The notes under the pieces were generated by a model, which was not told the DNA's origin, did no database searches, and saw only the letters and a list, made by a program, of their open reading frames with translations. The position numbers were made by a program, and so were the translations under genes. A DNA stretch of 64,000 bases from an uncultured Methanolobus sp. (GTDB taxonomy: Archaea > Halobacteriota > Methanosarcinia > Methanosarcinales > Methanosarcinaceae). Within the stretch, counting starts at the first letter, position 1; every line of letters starts with the position of its first letter. This document shows positions 24,586 to 34,578 of this stretch, one piece after another. Where the stretch lies: NCBI RefSeq assembly GCF_963667555.1, contig NZ_OY763421.1, positions 1,071,562-1,135,561 on the forward strand, given 5' to 3'.

Positions 24586-27500
24586 ATGTTTTCAGATAAG
24601 CACATCATCAACAGGTTACTGATGTTAGTAACAATTGCTTTTTTATGCATTAATCTCACATCTGCAGCAACTCTTACTGTAGGTTCGGGAGAAACACACA
24701 CTACTATCGGTGCTGCAATTACAGCAGCATCAAACGGTGACACGATTCTTGTAAGCAATGGAACTTATGGAACAGTTACAGTGAACAAAGAAGTGAATAT
24801 CACTTCTATTAATGGTTCCACTGTAACTACAATCAGCTCTGGATCATCAACTGCTTTTTACGTAACAGCAAATAATGTTACCATTAATGGTTTTAGTATT
24901 GTAGGCTCAGGCTCAGGTACTGGTATCTATATAAACGATAAATCAAATTGCATTTTTGTTAATAACAATATTTCAAATGTAGATATTGGTTTAAATTTGT
25001 ATTATGCAGACAATAATACAATATTTAACAATAGCATCTACGATCTTGATGACCATGGAGTATATCTTTATGATTCACATTACAATAATCTCACTGACAA
25101 TATTGTAGACAACAGTTATGATTATGGATTTTATACACAATACTGTGATTATACCACCTTTAATGGAAACACCATTACTAACAATGACGATGATGGAATT
25201 TATTTATATGACTCTGATCATTGTAACATAACCTTCAACATTTTAGATAATAATGATGATTACGGTATTCACGTCTATTCATCTAATTCATGTATTCTGT
25301 TGAATAACAGCGTAACTTCCAGTAGTTATGGTATTCAGCTTTATAGTTCAAGCAATGCAATTCTTGAAAACAATACAATGTCCTCTAACTACAATAATTT
25401 TGGAGTTGATAATGGATATTCACATACAGTAGGTACCAGCAATCTTGTAGATGGTAAACCTATCTATTACTGGACAAGTCAATCCGATGCCCAGATCCCT
25501 TCTGATGCAGGTCAGGTTTATGTTATATCCTCAACTAATATCACCGTAAGAGATCTTGTTTTATCAGATGGTTATGATGAAATTCTATTATATGACACCG
25601 ACAATTCCACGATTGAAAATGTAACTGTATCCAGTGGAGTAAACGGTGTACGCTTGCAATCTTCAAATTACAATACAATTGCAAACAGCACTTTTGGAAC
25701 TAGCAACACCTACGGACTTTTCCTTGATGAGAATAACTATTTAAATAATATAATTAACAACACCGCAAATTCCAATACATATGGTATTTACATCTGGAAT
25801 TCTGAAGGCAACCTTCTGGAAAATAATACCATGACTTCAAATGGGTATAATTTTGGAGTTGACGGTAATGATCTGGCTGATTACATCAATTTTGTAAACA
25901 CCAGCAACATTGTAGACAGCAAACCGATCTATTATCTATTGAATCAGTCTGATGTGCAGTTTGCTGCTGACTCCGGTTATGCATGTGCAATTAACTGTAC
26001 GAACATTACTGTAACAGACCTGAGTTTCTCAGACGGTTATGACATGGTGTTCTTTGCATATACCAATAATTCTCTAGTGGATAACGTGACTTTTACAGAC
26101 GGATATAATGGAGTTCGCATATTCCACTCTTACTACAACGATATCCATAATGTTACTGGAATTGATAATTCAGGAAATACCATTTTCTTGGATGAATACA
26201 ACTACTTCAATAATATCAGTCTGAACAATATGACCGATTCATCATATGGTATCCATCTTTATTTGTCCAGTAATAATGAAGTGGTAAGTAACAATGGTAC
26301 ATTGAATAACAACGGTATTTATCTGGAATCATTGTCAAACGAAAATAATGTTACTGACAATATCATGAACAGTAATTCTATTGGTATTTATATGTCTGGT
26401 TCACAATACAATAACTTGTTGAATAATACTGCAAATTCAAATTCATACGGTATTTATCTGTCTGATTCAGATTATAATGTGATAGAAAATAATACTGCAA
26501 ATTCAAATTCACAAGGATTATATCTATATTCTTCAACCAGTGACAATACTATCAATAATAATATTTTAGATTCAAATAACAATGGTATGTCATTGTATTA
26601 TTCATCGAACAGTAATGATATTACTAATAACACGATTGCAGATTCAGGTTCAAGTGGAATCTATTTCTATTCATCGTGCAGTTCAAACAATATAATAGGT
26701 AACAATATAACCGATAATTATAATGGAATCTTCTTCCGTGATTATTGCTCAAACAATGAAATTATTGATAATTTGATAGATTCCAACTATCAGGGTATTT
26801 ATTTCGACAGATGCAGTTCCAATTTGGCAGATAATAATACAATTACTGACAATGATAACGAAGGAATTCATTTGTATTCCTATAGTTCATATTCTACGAA
26901 TTCAAATACATTTACAAATAACACGATTACTGGTAATTATGATGGTGTCTTCCTTGAACTGTCTTCCAATCCTGTTTCTTATACTGGAAGCTGTGACAAT
27001 AATGAGTTCAGTCAAAACAACATAAGTGACAATACAAGACATGGTATCATCTCTTATTCATATTATGATGATAATACCTGTGATTACAATTCCTATACGG
27101 ATAATATCATAAGCGGAAACGCACAATATGGTATCTATCTTTTCAGGGATCAGTACACTACTATTGAGAACAACACTATAAGCGACAACTCAAATCATGG
27201 TGTTCTTCTTTTGAGAACCCAGCATCCGACTGTTGAGGGTAACACTATAAGCGACAACTCCAACTATGGAATTTTTGCAAACCTCTGTGAAGATTATACT
27301 ATTACCGATAACACTGTTACTGGTAGTACAGTTGGTGTGTATGATGACACTAATGGAAACAGTACACTTGCAACAAACACTCTGACAGACAACACTCAGT
27401 ATGCATTCTATTCAAATGATTCCCTGAACCTTGCAGTTGATAATCAGACATTTACCAGCGGTTCAATGGAAATAACATTTGATGTCAACAATACTGAGAC

Positions 27501-28458
27501 AACTATTAACGGAACAGACACCAATGATACTGCTCTTTCCGGTAAAGTGAATGCTTTTGGTTATCTGGATATTAATTCATCCGATAACATGACAATTTCA
27601 TTCTTCTACAACGATTCCGCAATGTGTAATGAAACCGAAGCAACACTTGATCTCTATAAGTTTGTCAACAGTAGCTGGGTGGCTGTAAGCAACACTTCCC
27701 TGAATACAAGTCTGAACATTCTCAGTGTCAACATCTCTGATTTCGGTACATTCGGACTTTTCAAGGATCCTGAACCCACTACAACCACTACCACTACTAC
27801 ATCGAGTGATAATTCTTTACCTGTGCCTGTAAAAGAGATGATAAAGATCACAACGTATCTATCAGTGAACAAGGATGGTGAAGTTAGTGCGGACACAGTG
27901 GCAAGATCAACAGATGCCAGTACATCTGTAACCCTTTTCAAGGGAACAAAAGCAGTAGATCCACAGGGTAATGTTGTCAACAGGATAACCGTCAACAGAG
28001 TCAGCTCTCTGGATGTGAAGGCTCCTTCCGGTGTAAAGGATAAAGGAATCTATGTGAATTTCGGACCTTCAGGTACAACCTTTGATAAGGCTGTAATGGT
28101 CTCAATTGACTTTGACCCGGCAGACTTCTCAGGTGACCAGCAACCAGTTGTTTATACTTATTCTGAAGACACTGGCGAATGGGTTGCTCTGGAAACAACA
28201 ATAGACTGGGCAAATGGAAAAGCAACAGCTTACACTACTCACTTCTCTATCTATGGATTGTTTAGTGAAGACAAGGAAGAAGAGGAAGTAGTAAATCCAG
28301 TAATAGAAGAAATACCTCAGAACGCCGAGAGCTCTGTAGATGAGGAAGAGGATGTCGAAACAGAAGATGCTAATGGTCTTGGATATCCTTACTGGATACT
28401 TGATCTTGCAATGATCATTGTAGGAGCTGTATTTGTCATAAGGCGCCAGAATAGGTAA
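24586..28458 (+). CDS. giant beta-helix (NosD/PbH1) surface protein with C-terminal membrane anchor
   Basis: A 1290-residue exported protein. The signal peptide ends near TSAAT (about residue 28). Residues about 30-930 are a right-handed parallel beta-helix of NosD/CASH type with many 22-24-residue turns (YGIYLSDSDYNVIENNTAN and similar) and very many N-glycosylation sequons. A Thr-rich linker (PEPTTTTTTTTSS, near 1063-1075) leads to a domain seen before C-terminal anchors in methanogen surface proteins, then an acidic segment, one membrane helix (WILDLAMIIVGAVFVI) and RRQNR. No PGF motif is present. It probably forms a long, glycosylated rod on the cell surface, perhaps binding polysaccharide. 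Near-identical DNA repeats inside could promote length changes. Confidence 0.88.
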   Translation: MFSDKHIINRLLMLVTIAFLCINLTSAATLTVGSGETHTTIGAAITAASNGDTILVSNGTYGTVTVNKEVNITSINGSTVTTISSGSSTAFYVTANNVTINGFSIVGSGSGTGIYINDKSNCIFVNNNISNVDIGLNLYYADNNTIFNNSIYDLDDHGVYLYDSHYNNLTDNIVDNSYDYGFYTQYCDYTTFNGNTITNNDDDGIYLYDSDHCNITFNILDNNDDYGIHVYSSNSCILLNNSVTSSSYGIQLYSSSNAILENNTMSSNYNNFGVDNGYSHTVGTSNLVDGKPIYYWTSQSDAQIPSDAGQVYVISSTNITVRDLVLSDGYDEILLYDTDNSTIENVTVSSGVNGVRLQSSNYNTIANSTFGTSNTYGLFLDENNYLNNIINNTANSNTYGIYIWNSEGNLLENNTMTSNGYNFGVDGNDLADYINFVNTSNIVDSKPIYYLLNQSDVQFAADSGYACAINCTNITVTDLSFSDGYDMVFFAYTNNSLVDNVTFTDGYNGVRIFHSYYNDIHNVTGIDNSGNTIFLDEYNYFNNISLNNMTDSSYGIHLYLSSNNEVVSNNGTLNNNGIYLESLSNENNVTDNIMNSNSIGIYMSGSQYNNLLNNTANSNSYGIYLSDSDYNVIENNTANSNSQGLYLYSSTSDNTINNNILDSNNNGMSLYYSSNSNDITNNTIADSGSSGIYFYSSCSSNNIIGNNITDNYNGIFFRDYCSNNEIIDNLIDSNYQGIYFDRCSSNLADNNTITDNDNEGIHLYSYSSYSTNSNTFTNNTITGNYDGVFLELSSNPVSYTGSCDNNEFSQNNISDNTRHGIISYSYYDDNTCDYNSYTDNIISGNAQYGIYLFRDQYTTIENNTISDNSNHGVLLLRTQHPTVEGNTISDNSNYGIFANLCEDYTITDNTVTGSTVGVYDDTNGNSTLATNTLTDNTQYAFYSNDSLNLAVDNQTFTSGSMEITFDVNNTETTINGTDTNDTALSGKVNAFGYLDINSSDNMTISFFYNDSAMCNETEATLDLYKFVNSSWVAVSNTSLNTSLNILSVNISDFGTFGLFKDPEPTTTTTTTTSSDNSLPVPVKEMIKITTYLSVNKDGEVSADTVARSTDASTSVTLFKGTKAVDPQGNVVNRITVNRVSSLDVKAPSGVKDKGIYVNFGPSGTTFDKAVMVSIDFDPADFSGDQQPVVYTYSEDTGEWVALETTIDWANGKATAYTTHFSIYGLFSEDKEEEEVVNPVIEEIPQNAESSVDEEEDVETEDANGLGYPYWILDLAMIIVGAVFVIRRQNR

Positions 28459-28554
28459 GTGAAGTAATTCACTTACTTTTTAAATTTTGTATTAATATTT
28501 TATTTTTTCTTTTGATTTCAAACCTGATTGCAAACTGATTTATCGCAGTTTATG

Positions 28555-28800
28555 AATAACTTGAGAGAAAGCGAAGGGACCGGCGAAGCCGGCGTTTTTC
28601 TATCAGATGAAACAAAATAATTTGCACAATATTCTAGAATACATTCTTCAAGGACTTTTATATAATTTTCAGTAAGATTGCCTAAATACGATGGTCTTAG
28701 TGATCTTCTATAAAGAAGCATAGGACTGTGCCGCCTTTGGTGGGATGGTGCTTTGTTTTTAGATCAAAAGGAGTTTCGGGGTGTTTTCGTGGAAATGAAA
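28555..28800 (-). repeat. dispersed GC-hairpin repeat, copy 5 (inverted)
   Basis: The only copy on the minus strand. Read on that strand, hairpin B (CCGGC-TTC-GCCGG, about 28579-28593) is followed by CCC-TTCG, and hairpin A has decayed to CCACC-AAA-GGCGG (about 28728-28742). It fills the convergent gap between the beta-helix gene and the histidine kinase. The 437-bp gap holds no gene. Confidence 0.78.
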
Positions 28801-28895
28801 CAGTAGAATAGTTACGTCACTCGTATAAGCAGAAAATCTACTGAGCCTCAGAAAGAGAGATTTAGTAAAGGTCATGAGAATTCAACTATCCAGAT

Positions 28896-31871
28896 CTAAT
28901 TCATATCCTTTATCATGAATTTGAAAGTACTGCCTTTTCCTTCCTCACTCTCAACCCATATTTTTCCGCCATGCATTTCCACAAATTGTTTAACAAGAGC
29001 GAGTCCAAGTCCGGTTCCGCCAAATTCACGCTTATTTGAAGAATCCACCTGTGTGAATGGATTGAAAATACTTTCATGCATATTTTCCGGTATTCCTATC
29101 CCGGTGTCAGAAACAGTGATAATGATATCATTATCCTTCTTTGAAGCATTGACAGAAACCCTGCCGCTGTCAGGTGTGAATTTGATAGCATTACTAAGCA
29201 GGTTCAGCATTATCTGCTTGAATTTAATTTTATCAACCGATATATCCTGCGACCCCATATCATTAATAAGCTCAAGGTCTATGTTCTTCTTAGCTGACAT
29301 TGGCAATACAGAGGATCTGACCTCTTCCATCATGTCCGCGATGCTGAATATTTCAGGGTTAAGCTCCATTTTTCCAGCTTCCACCTTTGACAGGTCCAAA
29401 ATATCATTGATCAGATTAAGAAGGTGCCTTCCACCATTGTTTATATGTTGTGCATGTCTTTTTTGTTTGTCATTGAGTTTTCCGAATATCTCATCATTCA
29501 ACACATCTGAAAAACCAATGATAGCTGTAAGTGGAGTTCTCAATTCATGGCTCATGTTAGCCAGGAATTCGGATTTCATCCTGTTGTTCTCTTCAGCAAG
29601 CATTTTAGCTTCGATAAGGGAATATTCAGCTTTTTTCCTCTCGGTGATATCGTTTGCAAACATAATGAAGCGACCATCTGAAAGCCTGGATGAATCGATT
29701 CTCATCCAGATGCCGGTGTTGTTCTTTCGCATGATCATTAACTCTACACTGGAAAATCCTCTTGTTTTCAGCTCATGGATTCCCTGAATGCCTTTTTTCT
29801 CGCATTTTGGATTTACACGTGAATATACATTCATGCTTAACAATTCATCTTCGGAAAAACCAGTTAGTATAGAGGCGGTTTCATTCACTTCCTCAAAATT
29901 ACCATTCTCATTAACGATGAATATTCCGTAAGGTGCATTCTCTATATACGTGCGGAATTTCCTTTCGCTCTCAAGAAGTGCGTTCTCTGCATTTCTCCTC
30001 TCGGTAATATCGCTTGCAAACAGAATGAATCTAGTATCAGAGAGTTTGACCGCATCGACCCTCATCCAGAATATAGTTCCGGCTCTGCGGTTGATTAGCA
30101 GCTCCACACTGACAAAACCTTTTTCCATCAGCTCATGATAGCCCTTCAGAGCCTCACCCCTGGATTCAGGTGCCACGCGGGAGAACATGTTCATTCCAAT
30201 GAGTTCTCCTTCAGGGTATCCGGTCATTTTACATATGGTTTCATTCACTTCTATGAATGTGTGAGTATCATCTACTATCAATATTCCATAAGGAGCATTC
30301 TCTACGTATGTACGGAACTTTCTTTCACTTTCCAGTAGTGCATCCTCAGCCATTTTCTTCTCAGTGATATCATGGTAGTTGAACAATACTCCCTGGATCA
30401 CCGGGTCATCAAGCAGATTTCTTCCGGTAAATTCGATCCATTTGTAAGTACTGTCCTTACATTGGTATCTGATCTGGGATGTAAAATTTTCTCCATTTTT
30501 CTCTAAGATCCTCATGAAAAAGTCTTTTGCATTTTCCTGATCATCAGGATGAATATTGCCAAACAGGTTCTTGTCAGTAAGATCCTCTGGTTTCCAGCCA
30601 AACCATTTTTCAACGTTTGCACTTTTGTACCTGATAATTCCATTCCCGTCGGCAATTGCAATAACGTCTGAGATGTTTGCTATCATTGAAGCCTGTTTTT
30701 GCTCACTTTCACGAAGTGCTTTTTCTGACTGTTTTTGCTCGGTTATATCTTTTATCTCTGCCACTCGGATGTATTTTCCTTTGTAAGGAATCATTTTTCC
30801 CTGTATCCTGGCAGGATAAGTGCTTCCATCTTTTCTTAACATGGTGACTTCATAAGGCTCTTCTGATCCCGCATTTATATTATCCCTTACAGTATCTTTG
30901 AAACCATCTGCAACTAACGCATAATTATTCATTCCAATGAGTTCTTCATGTGAGTAGCCGCTTATGTCCGAAAATCCCTGGTTCGCATCAATAATAGTTC
31001 CTTTATCGTGTATTACAATGCCACCAAAAGAGGCATTGTGCAGGGCTTTGAATCTCTCTTCACTTTCAAGCAGCTCTCTTTCCGATCCTTTGCGCAAAAT
31101 AGATTCTCCTATACCATCTGCAACAACTCTCAGGAGATTCACGTCATCTTCATGCCATCTGCGTTCTTCAACACAGTCGTCAAATCCGATAAATCCCCAG
31201 AGCTTCTCTCCGGAAAAAATCGGTATTATCAACACAGCAAGAATGCCCTGCTCTTTGAGAATGGACCTTTCAGGCTCATCCAGTTCTTCTACGATATGTG
31301 CATAGTTTTCGCCCGAAAGCAGGAGTTGTAGAAGCGTAGGAGCTCCTTCTGAATATGGAAGATGCTGCAATTGCGGATTATCGATCTGGGCTTCAATACC
31401 ATCAGAAACTTCTTCATATATCTGGGACATGCAAAGGCCCAGTTCAGGATCATCTTCGTTCCTGAATACGTAAGTTCTGCTATTGTTTACAGTATGATGG
31501 ACTTTTTTTAGTATACGCGGAATTATTTCGTCAATATCTTCAGGTTCCTGCAGCAATCGCATACATTCGATGGTTGTCAGTTCATAATCAAGTCTTTTGT
31601 TAAGTAAATGCTCAGTATCAAGCAGGATTTTTCTGGATCTATTAAACTCACTTATTTTCGGGTCCAGATAAATGAAAATCACAAAACCGGTCATTGTTAC
31701 AAAGAAAATTCCTTTGTATGTCTGCAGCGAGGCGTATACAGTAGGATCTGTTATTATCCAGCTTAGCACAGTGTCTGAGCCCAATATCCATAAAGCGGCT
31801 ATGAATACATAAAATAATGCAACTTTTAATGCCAGATATTTATTCGTTTTAAGATCTTCCATTATTTTCAT
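28896..31871 (-). CDS. membrane-anchored hybrid GAF/multi-PAS sensor histidine kinase
   Basis: A 991-residue sensor kinase. Two membrane helices lie in the first 70 residues (about 15-38 and 50-68), then a GAF domain (about 95-262), four PAS domains (about 268-385, 390-505, 515-630, 640-755), a HisKA domain with the phospho-acceptor motif MSHELRTPL near residue 765, and an ATPase domain with the N, G1 (DTGIGIP), F and G2 (GGTGLGLAL) boxes. PAS3 and PAS4 are recent duplicates (both begin LLESERKFRTY, then ENAPYGI). No receiver domain or response regulator gene is near it. The signal is unknown; most sensing domains are cytoplasmic. Confidence 0.92.
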   Translation of the reverse strand: MKIMEDLKTNKYLALKVALFYVFIAALWILGSDTVLSWIITDPTVYASLQTYKGIFFVTMTGFVIFIYLDPKISEFNRSRKILLDTEHLLNKRLDYELTTIECMRLLQEPEDIDEIIPRILKKVHHTVNNSRTYVFRNEDDPELGLCMSQIYEEVSDGIEAQIDNPQLQHLPYSEGAPTLLQLLLSGENYAHIVEELDEPERSILKEQGILAVLIIPIFSGEKLWGFIGFDDCVEERRWHEDDVNLLRVVADGIGESILRKGSERELLESEERFKALHNASFGGIVIHDKGTIIDANQGFSDISGYSHEELIGMNNYALVADGFKDTVRDNINAGSEEPYEVTMLRKDGSTYPARIQGKMIPYKGKYIRVAEIKDITEQKQSEKALRESEQKQASMIANISDVIAIADGNGIIRYKSANVEKWFGWKPEDLTDKNLFGNIHPDDQENAKDFFMRILEKNGENFTSQIRYQCKDSTYKWIEFTGRNLLDDPVIQGVLFNYHDITEKKMAEDALLESERKFRTYVENAPYGILIVDDTHTFIEVNETICKMTGYPEGELIGMNMFSRVAPESRGEALKGYHELMEKGFVSVELLINRRAGTIFWMRVDAVKLSDTRFILFASDITERRNAENALLESERKFRTYIENAPYGIFIVNENGNFEEVNETASILTGFSEDELLSMNVYSRVNPKCEKKGIQGIHELKTRGFSSVELMIMRKNNTGIWMRIDSSRLSDGRFIMFANDITERKKAEYSLIEAKMLAEENNRMKSEFLANMSHELRTPLTAIIGFSDVLNDEIFGKLNDKQKRHAQHINNGGRHLLNLINDILDLSKVEAGKMELNPEIFSIADMMEEVRSSVLPMSAKKNIDLELINDMGSQDISVDKIKFKQIMLNLLSNAIKFTPDSGRVSVNASKKDNDIIITVSDTGIGIPENMHESIFNPFTQVDSSNKREFGGTGLGLALVKQFVEMHGGKIWVESEEGKGSTFKFMIKDMN

Positions 31872-32069
31872 TTAATTCGTGTTCCTGGTATTCGCGATTT
31901 TCATTGCCCTGGTCCGAAATGATTTTTAAAACGTATTCTGATTATAATATATAGGTATTAAATATATATTATTCACTACTAACACCCTCTCTATTTTGCA
32001 CAAGTCAAGCCAATCTTAGATACTTGAATCAACAGCTTTAAGCATCTGGAATTTATACGCAATTCAGAT

Positions 32070-32690
32070 ATGGTTCTGATCAATGAATTTCTTATATCCG
32101 GCATACTTCTGGGATTTGCCTCAGGCATATCTCCGGGTCCGCTTCTGGCCATGACCATCTCTGAGTCACTTCAACATGGTTCACGTGCCGGAATTAAGGT
32201 TGCAGTGTCTCCTTTTATAACAGATATTCTTATAGTCTCAACGATCCTGCTTTTTCTCTTTAAATTCGATAGCTATGATCCTGTTATTGCTATGATCAGT
32301 CTGGCAGGCTCATTTTATCTAATATATCTTGGGATCTCTTCCTTAAAAACAAAAAGTGTCGACCTTGAGCTTGAAACCGAGAAAAGCGATTCTTTAAGGA
32401 AAGGGATAATAGTTAATTTTCTCAGCCCTCACCCGTACCTTTTCTGGATTGCCATAGGCGGCCCGATTCTTTTCAAAGCCCAGGACAACGGTATCTTTTC
32501 TGCAATCCTGTTTGTTGCGGGTTTCTATGCTTTTTTGGTAGGTTCTAAGATCGTTATTGCAATGATGGTGGGAAGGTCAAGAGGTTTTTTGAAAAGTCGT
32601 TTTTATCTTTACACAATTCGTTCACTTGGACTTGTCTATATGGTCTTTGCATTCTATTTCCTGGAGCAGGGACTGGAGTTGCTGAGTTAA
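32070..32690 (+). CDS. LysE-family translocator
   Basis: A 206-residue membrane protein with about six hydrophobic helices. The N-terminal signature GFASGISPGPLLAMTISESLQHG matches the LysE/RhtB exporter family, which expels amino acids or related small molecules. The substrate cannot be predicted. It is a single gene divergent from the histidine kinase. Confidence 0.85.
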   Translation: MVLINEFLISGILLGFASGISPGPLLAMTISESLQHGSRAGIKVAVSPFITDILIVSTILLFLFKFDSYDPVIAMISLAGSFYLIYLGISSLKTKSVDLELETEKSDSLRKGIIVNFLSPHPYLFWIAIGGPILFKAQDNGIFSAILFVAGFYAFLVGSKIVIAMMVGRSRGFLKSRFYLYTIRSLGLVYMVFAFYFLEQGLELLS

Positions 32691-32773
32691 AGAAGCATTT
32701 TATGTATCACTGTTTGTAAGTTCTATATTGTTATCTTTTCTTAAAAATTAGCCTCGTATCTGTATATTTACTC

Positions 32774-32789
32774 AACAGTTAACACTGTT
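32774..32789. promoter_or_regulatory. inverted repeat upstream of the small Cys-rich gene
   Basis: AACAGT-TAAC-ACTGTT is a perfect 6-bp inverted repeat flanked by ACTCAA on both sides. It lies just upstream of the TATA-like stretch that precedes the gene at 32856. It could be an operator. No binding protein can be named. Confidence 0.4.
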
Positions 32790-32855
32790 ACTCAAAACTT
32801 ATTTATGCAACAATATAATTAATATAATATAATATATCATGTGAGGGAATCTATA

Positions 32856-33056
32856 ATGGTAGATTGTGAATTACTTTCAAAATGTGGTTTTTTCAAAAAG
32901 TATCAGAATTCTAAACAAGCAGCATGCAGTGGTTTTATTGCCATGTATTGCAAAGGGCCGAAAATGGATGTATGCAAAAGGAAAGCTTACAGGGCAGAGC
33001 ACGGTGTAGCACCACCAGATGACATGATGCCAACAGGTTCCATGGTCATAGAATAA
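32856..33056 (+). CDS. 66-residue cysteine-rich small protein
   Basis: A small soluble protein with five cysteines (4, 10, 24, 32, 40) in a pattern CX5CX13CX7CX7C, ending MMPTGSMVIE. The pattern suggests a metal or iron-sulfur site. I chose the ATG at 32856, which has GAGGGA at good distance; a GTG at 32841 lies on the ribosome binding site itself. A strong promoter-like AT stretch precedes it and a hairpin terminator follows, so it is monocistronic. The function is unknown. Confidence 0.75.
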   Translation: MVDCELLSKCGFFKKYQNSKQAACSGFIAMYCKGPKMDVCKRKAYRAEHGVAPPDDMMPTGSMVIE

Positions 33057-33069
33057 TATCCTGTTTCTC

Positions 33070-33087
33070 GTTTCCTTTAAAGGAAAC
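33070..33087 (+). terminator. terminator of the Cys-rich small gene
   Basis: GTTTCCTTTAAAGGAAAC is a perfect 18-bp palindrome 13 bp after the stop codon, followed by the T-rich CTATTTTATTTTTC. Confidence 0.65.
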
Positions 33088-33227
33088 CTATTTTATTTTT
33101 CATATAGTTTCTTTTTTGCTGTTTTTACAGGACGAATACACATATTTATATATTAGTCCCTATCAATTAAAAAATGGATATTTTATAGGATATTTCATAC
33201 TTTGACTTATTCTGAGGGGGATTTAAA

Positions 33228-34538
33228 ATGGGAAACCTACTGGAAGATTTCTTTGAACTGGAGAAACATGGTACTGATGTAAAGACTGAGATCATAGCCG
33301 GAATTGTGACTTTCATGACCCTGGCTTATATTATTGTGGTAAACCCTGCAATTCTGGAAGCTGCTGGAATACCTTTTGGAGCTTCAATGGTCGCAACGAT
33401 ATTATCAGCGATCTTCGGAACACTGATAATGGGTATCTACGCCAAAAAACCTCTTGCAATAGCGCCTTATATGGGTGAGAACGCTTTTGTTGCATACACT
33501 GTTGTAGGCGTTCTGGGTTACTCATGGCAGACCGCGCTTGGTGCGGTTTTCATAAGCGGTGTGCTTTTCACCATCCTCACAATTTCAGGTCTTCGGGGAA
33601 AAATGATAGATGCGGTCCCTGATAATCTGAAATACAGTTTTGCCGTGGGAATCGGTCTTTTTATAACATTCATAGGGCTTGTCAACGCAGGCATTGTTTC
33701 ACTTGGCGTTGAAGGAGCACCTCTTCATGTTGGTGCGCTTAACACTATCCCGGTTGCATTGGCATTTTTCGGATTCCTCCTGATAAGTGTGCTAATGATA
33801 AAGAAGGTGAAAGGTTCTATTCTAATAGGCATACTTGTAACAGCAATTCTGGGCTTTGTTCTGGGTGTTGCACAGGCTCCGGAACAAATTGTCAGTATGC
33901 CTCCAAGTATCGCACCGGTGTTGCTTCAACTGGACATTGCAGGAGCGCTCACCTGGGGATTCTTTGCTGTTATCCTGACAATGTTCACAATGGACCTTAT
34001 GGATACAATGGGTACACTTGTAGGTGTTTCCATGAAAGCCGGATTTATGGACGAACAGGGCAATCTTCACGACCTTGACAAACCATTCCTAGCCGATGCT
34101 CTTGCAACGGTCTTTGCTGCACTTGCAGGTACCACCACCACAGGAGCATACATAGAATCCGCTGCAGGTATTGAAGAAGGCGGAAGGACCGGTCTTACAG
34201 CAGTTGTTGTAGCTTTACTCTTTGCCCTGGGACTCTTCTTCTCACCGTTATTTACAGCAATACCGCCAGCAGCAACGGCACCTGCCCTGATAATAGTAGG
34301 CCTGTTAATGATGGGTGCCATCAAGAAAATAGAAATGGATGATTATACAGAGATGATACCTGCAATGGCGGTCATAATTCTGATGAGCTTTACATATAAT
34401 ATGGGAGTAGGTCTCTGTGCTGGATTTGTATTGTTCCCTCTCCTGAAACTTATCAGTGGTAAAAGCAGTGAAGTAAAACCCCTTGCATGGGCTTTATTTG
34501 TTCTTTGTTCAATGTTCTTTGTATTTTATCCCTATTGA
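33228..34538 (+). CDS. NCS2-type purine permease (AzgA-like)
   Basis: A 436-residue membrane transporter of the NCS2/AzgA group, which imports guanine, hypoxanthine or adenine with protons. Characteristic parts are the N-terminal TEIIAGIVTFMTLAYIIVVNP, APYMGENAFVAY, the DLMDTMGTLVGV segment and TTTTGAYIESAAGIEEGGRTG. About 12-14 membrane helices are present. The gene has a GAGGGGGAT ribosome binding site. A guanine deaminase-like gene at 4.4 kb could use its substrate, but they are not linked. Confidence 0.9.
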   Translation: MGNLLEDFFELEKHGTDVKTEIIAGIVTFMTLAYIIVVNPAILEAAGIPFGASMVATILSAIFGTLIMGIYAKKPLAIAPYMGENAFVAYTVVGVLGYSWQTALGAVFISGVLFTILTISGLRGKMIDAVPDNLKYSFAVGIGLFITFIGLVNAGIVSLGVEGAPLHVGALNTIPVALAFFGFLLISVLMIKKVKGSILIGILVTAILGFVLGVAQAPEQIVSMPPSIAPVLLQLDIAGALTWGFFAVILTMFTMDLMDTMGTLVGVSMKAGFMDEQGNLHDLDKPFLADALATVFAALAGTTTTGAYIESAAGIEEGGRTGLTAVVVALLFALGLFFSPLFTAIPPAATAPALIIVGLLMMGAIKKIEMDDYTEMIPAMAVIILMSFTYNMGVGLCAGFVLFPLLKLISGKSSEVKPLAWALFVLCSMFFVFYPY

Positions 34539-34550
34539 GCTACAGGTAAA

Positions 34551-34570
34551 AGTGCAGAGAAATCTGCACT
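34551..34570. terminator. bidirectional terminator between convergent genes
   Basis: AGTGCAGA-GAAA-TCTGCACT is a perfect 8-bp stem with a GAAA loop, 13 bp after the permease stop and 9 bp before the end of the minus-strand lipoprotein gene. T-rich sequence follows on the plus strand. Confidence 0.7.
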
Positions 34571-34578
34571 TCTTTTCA

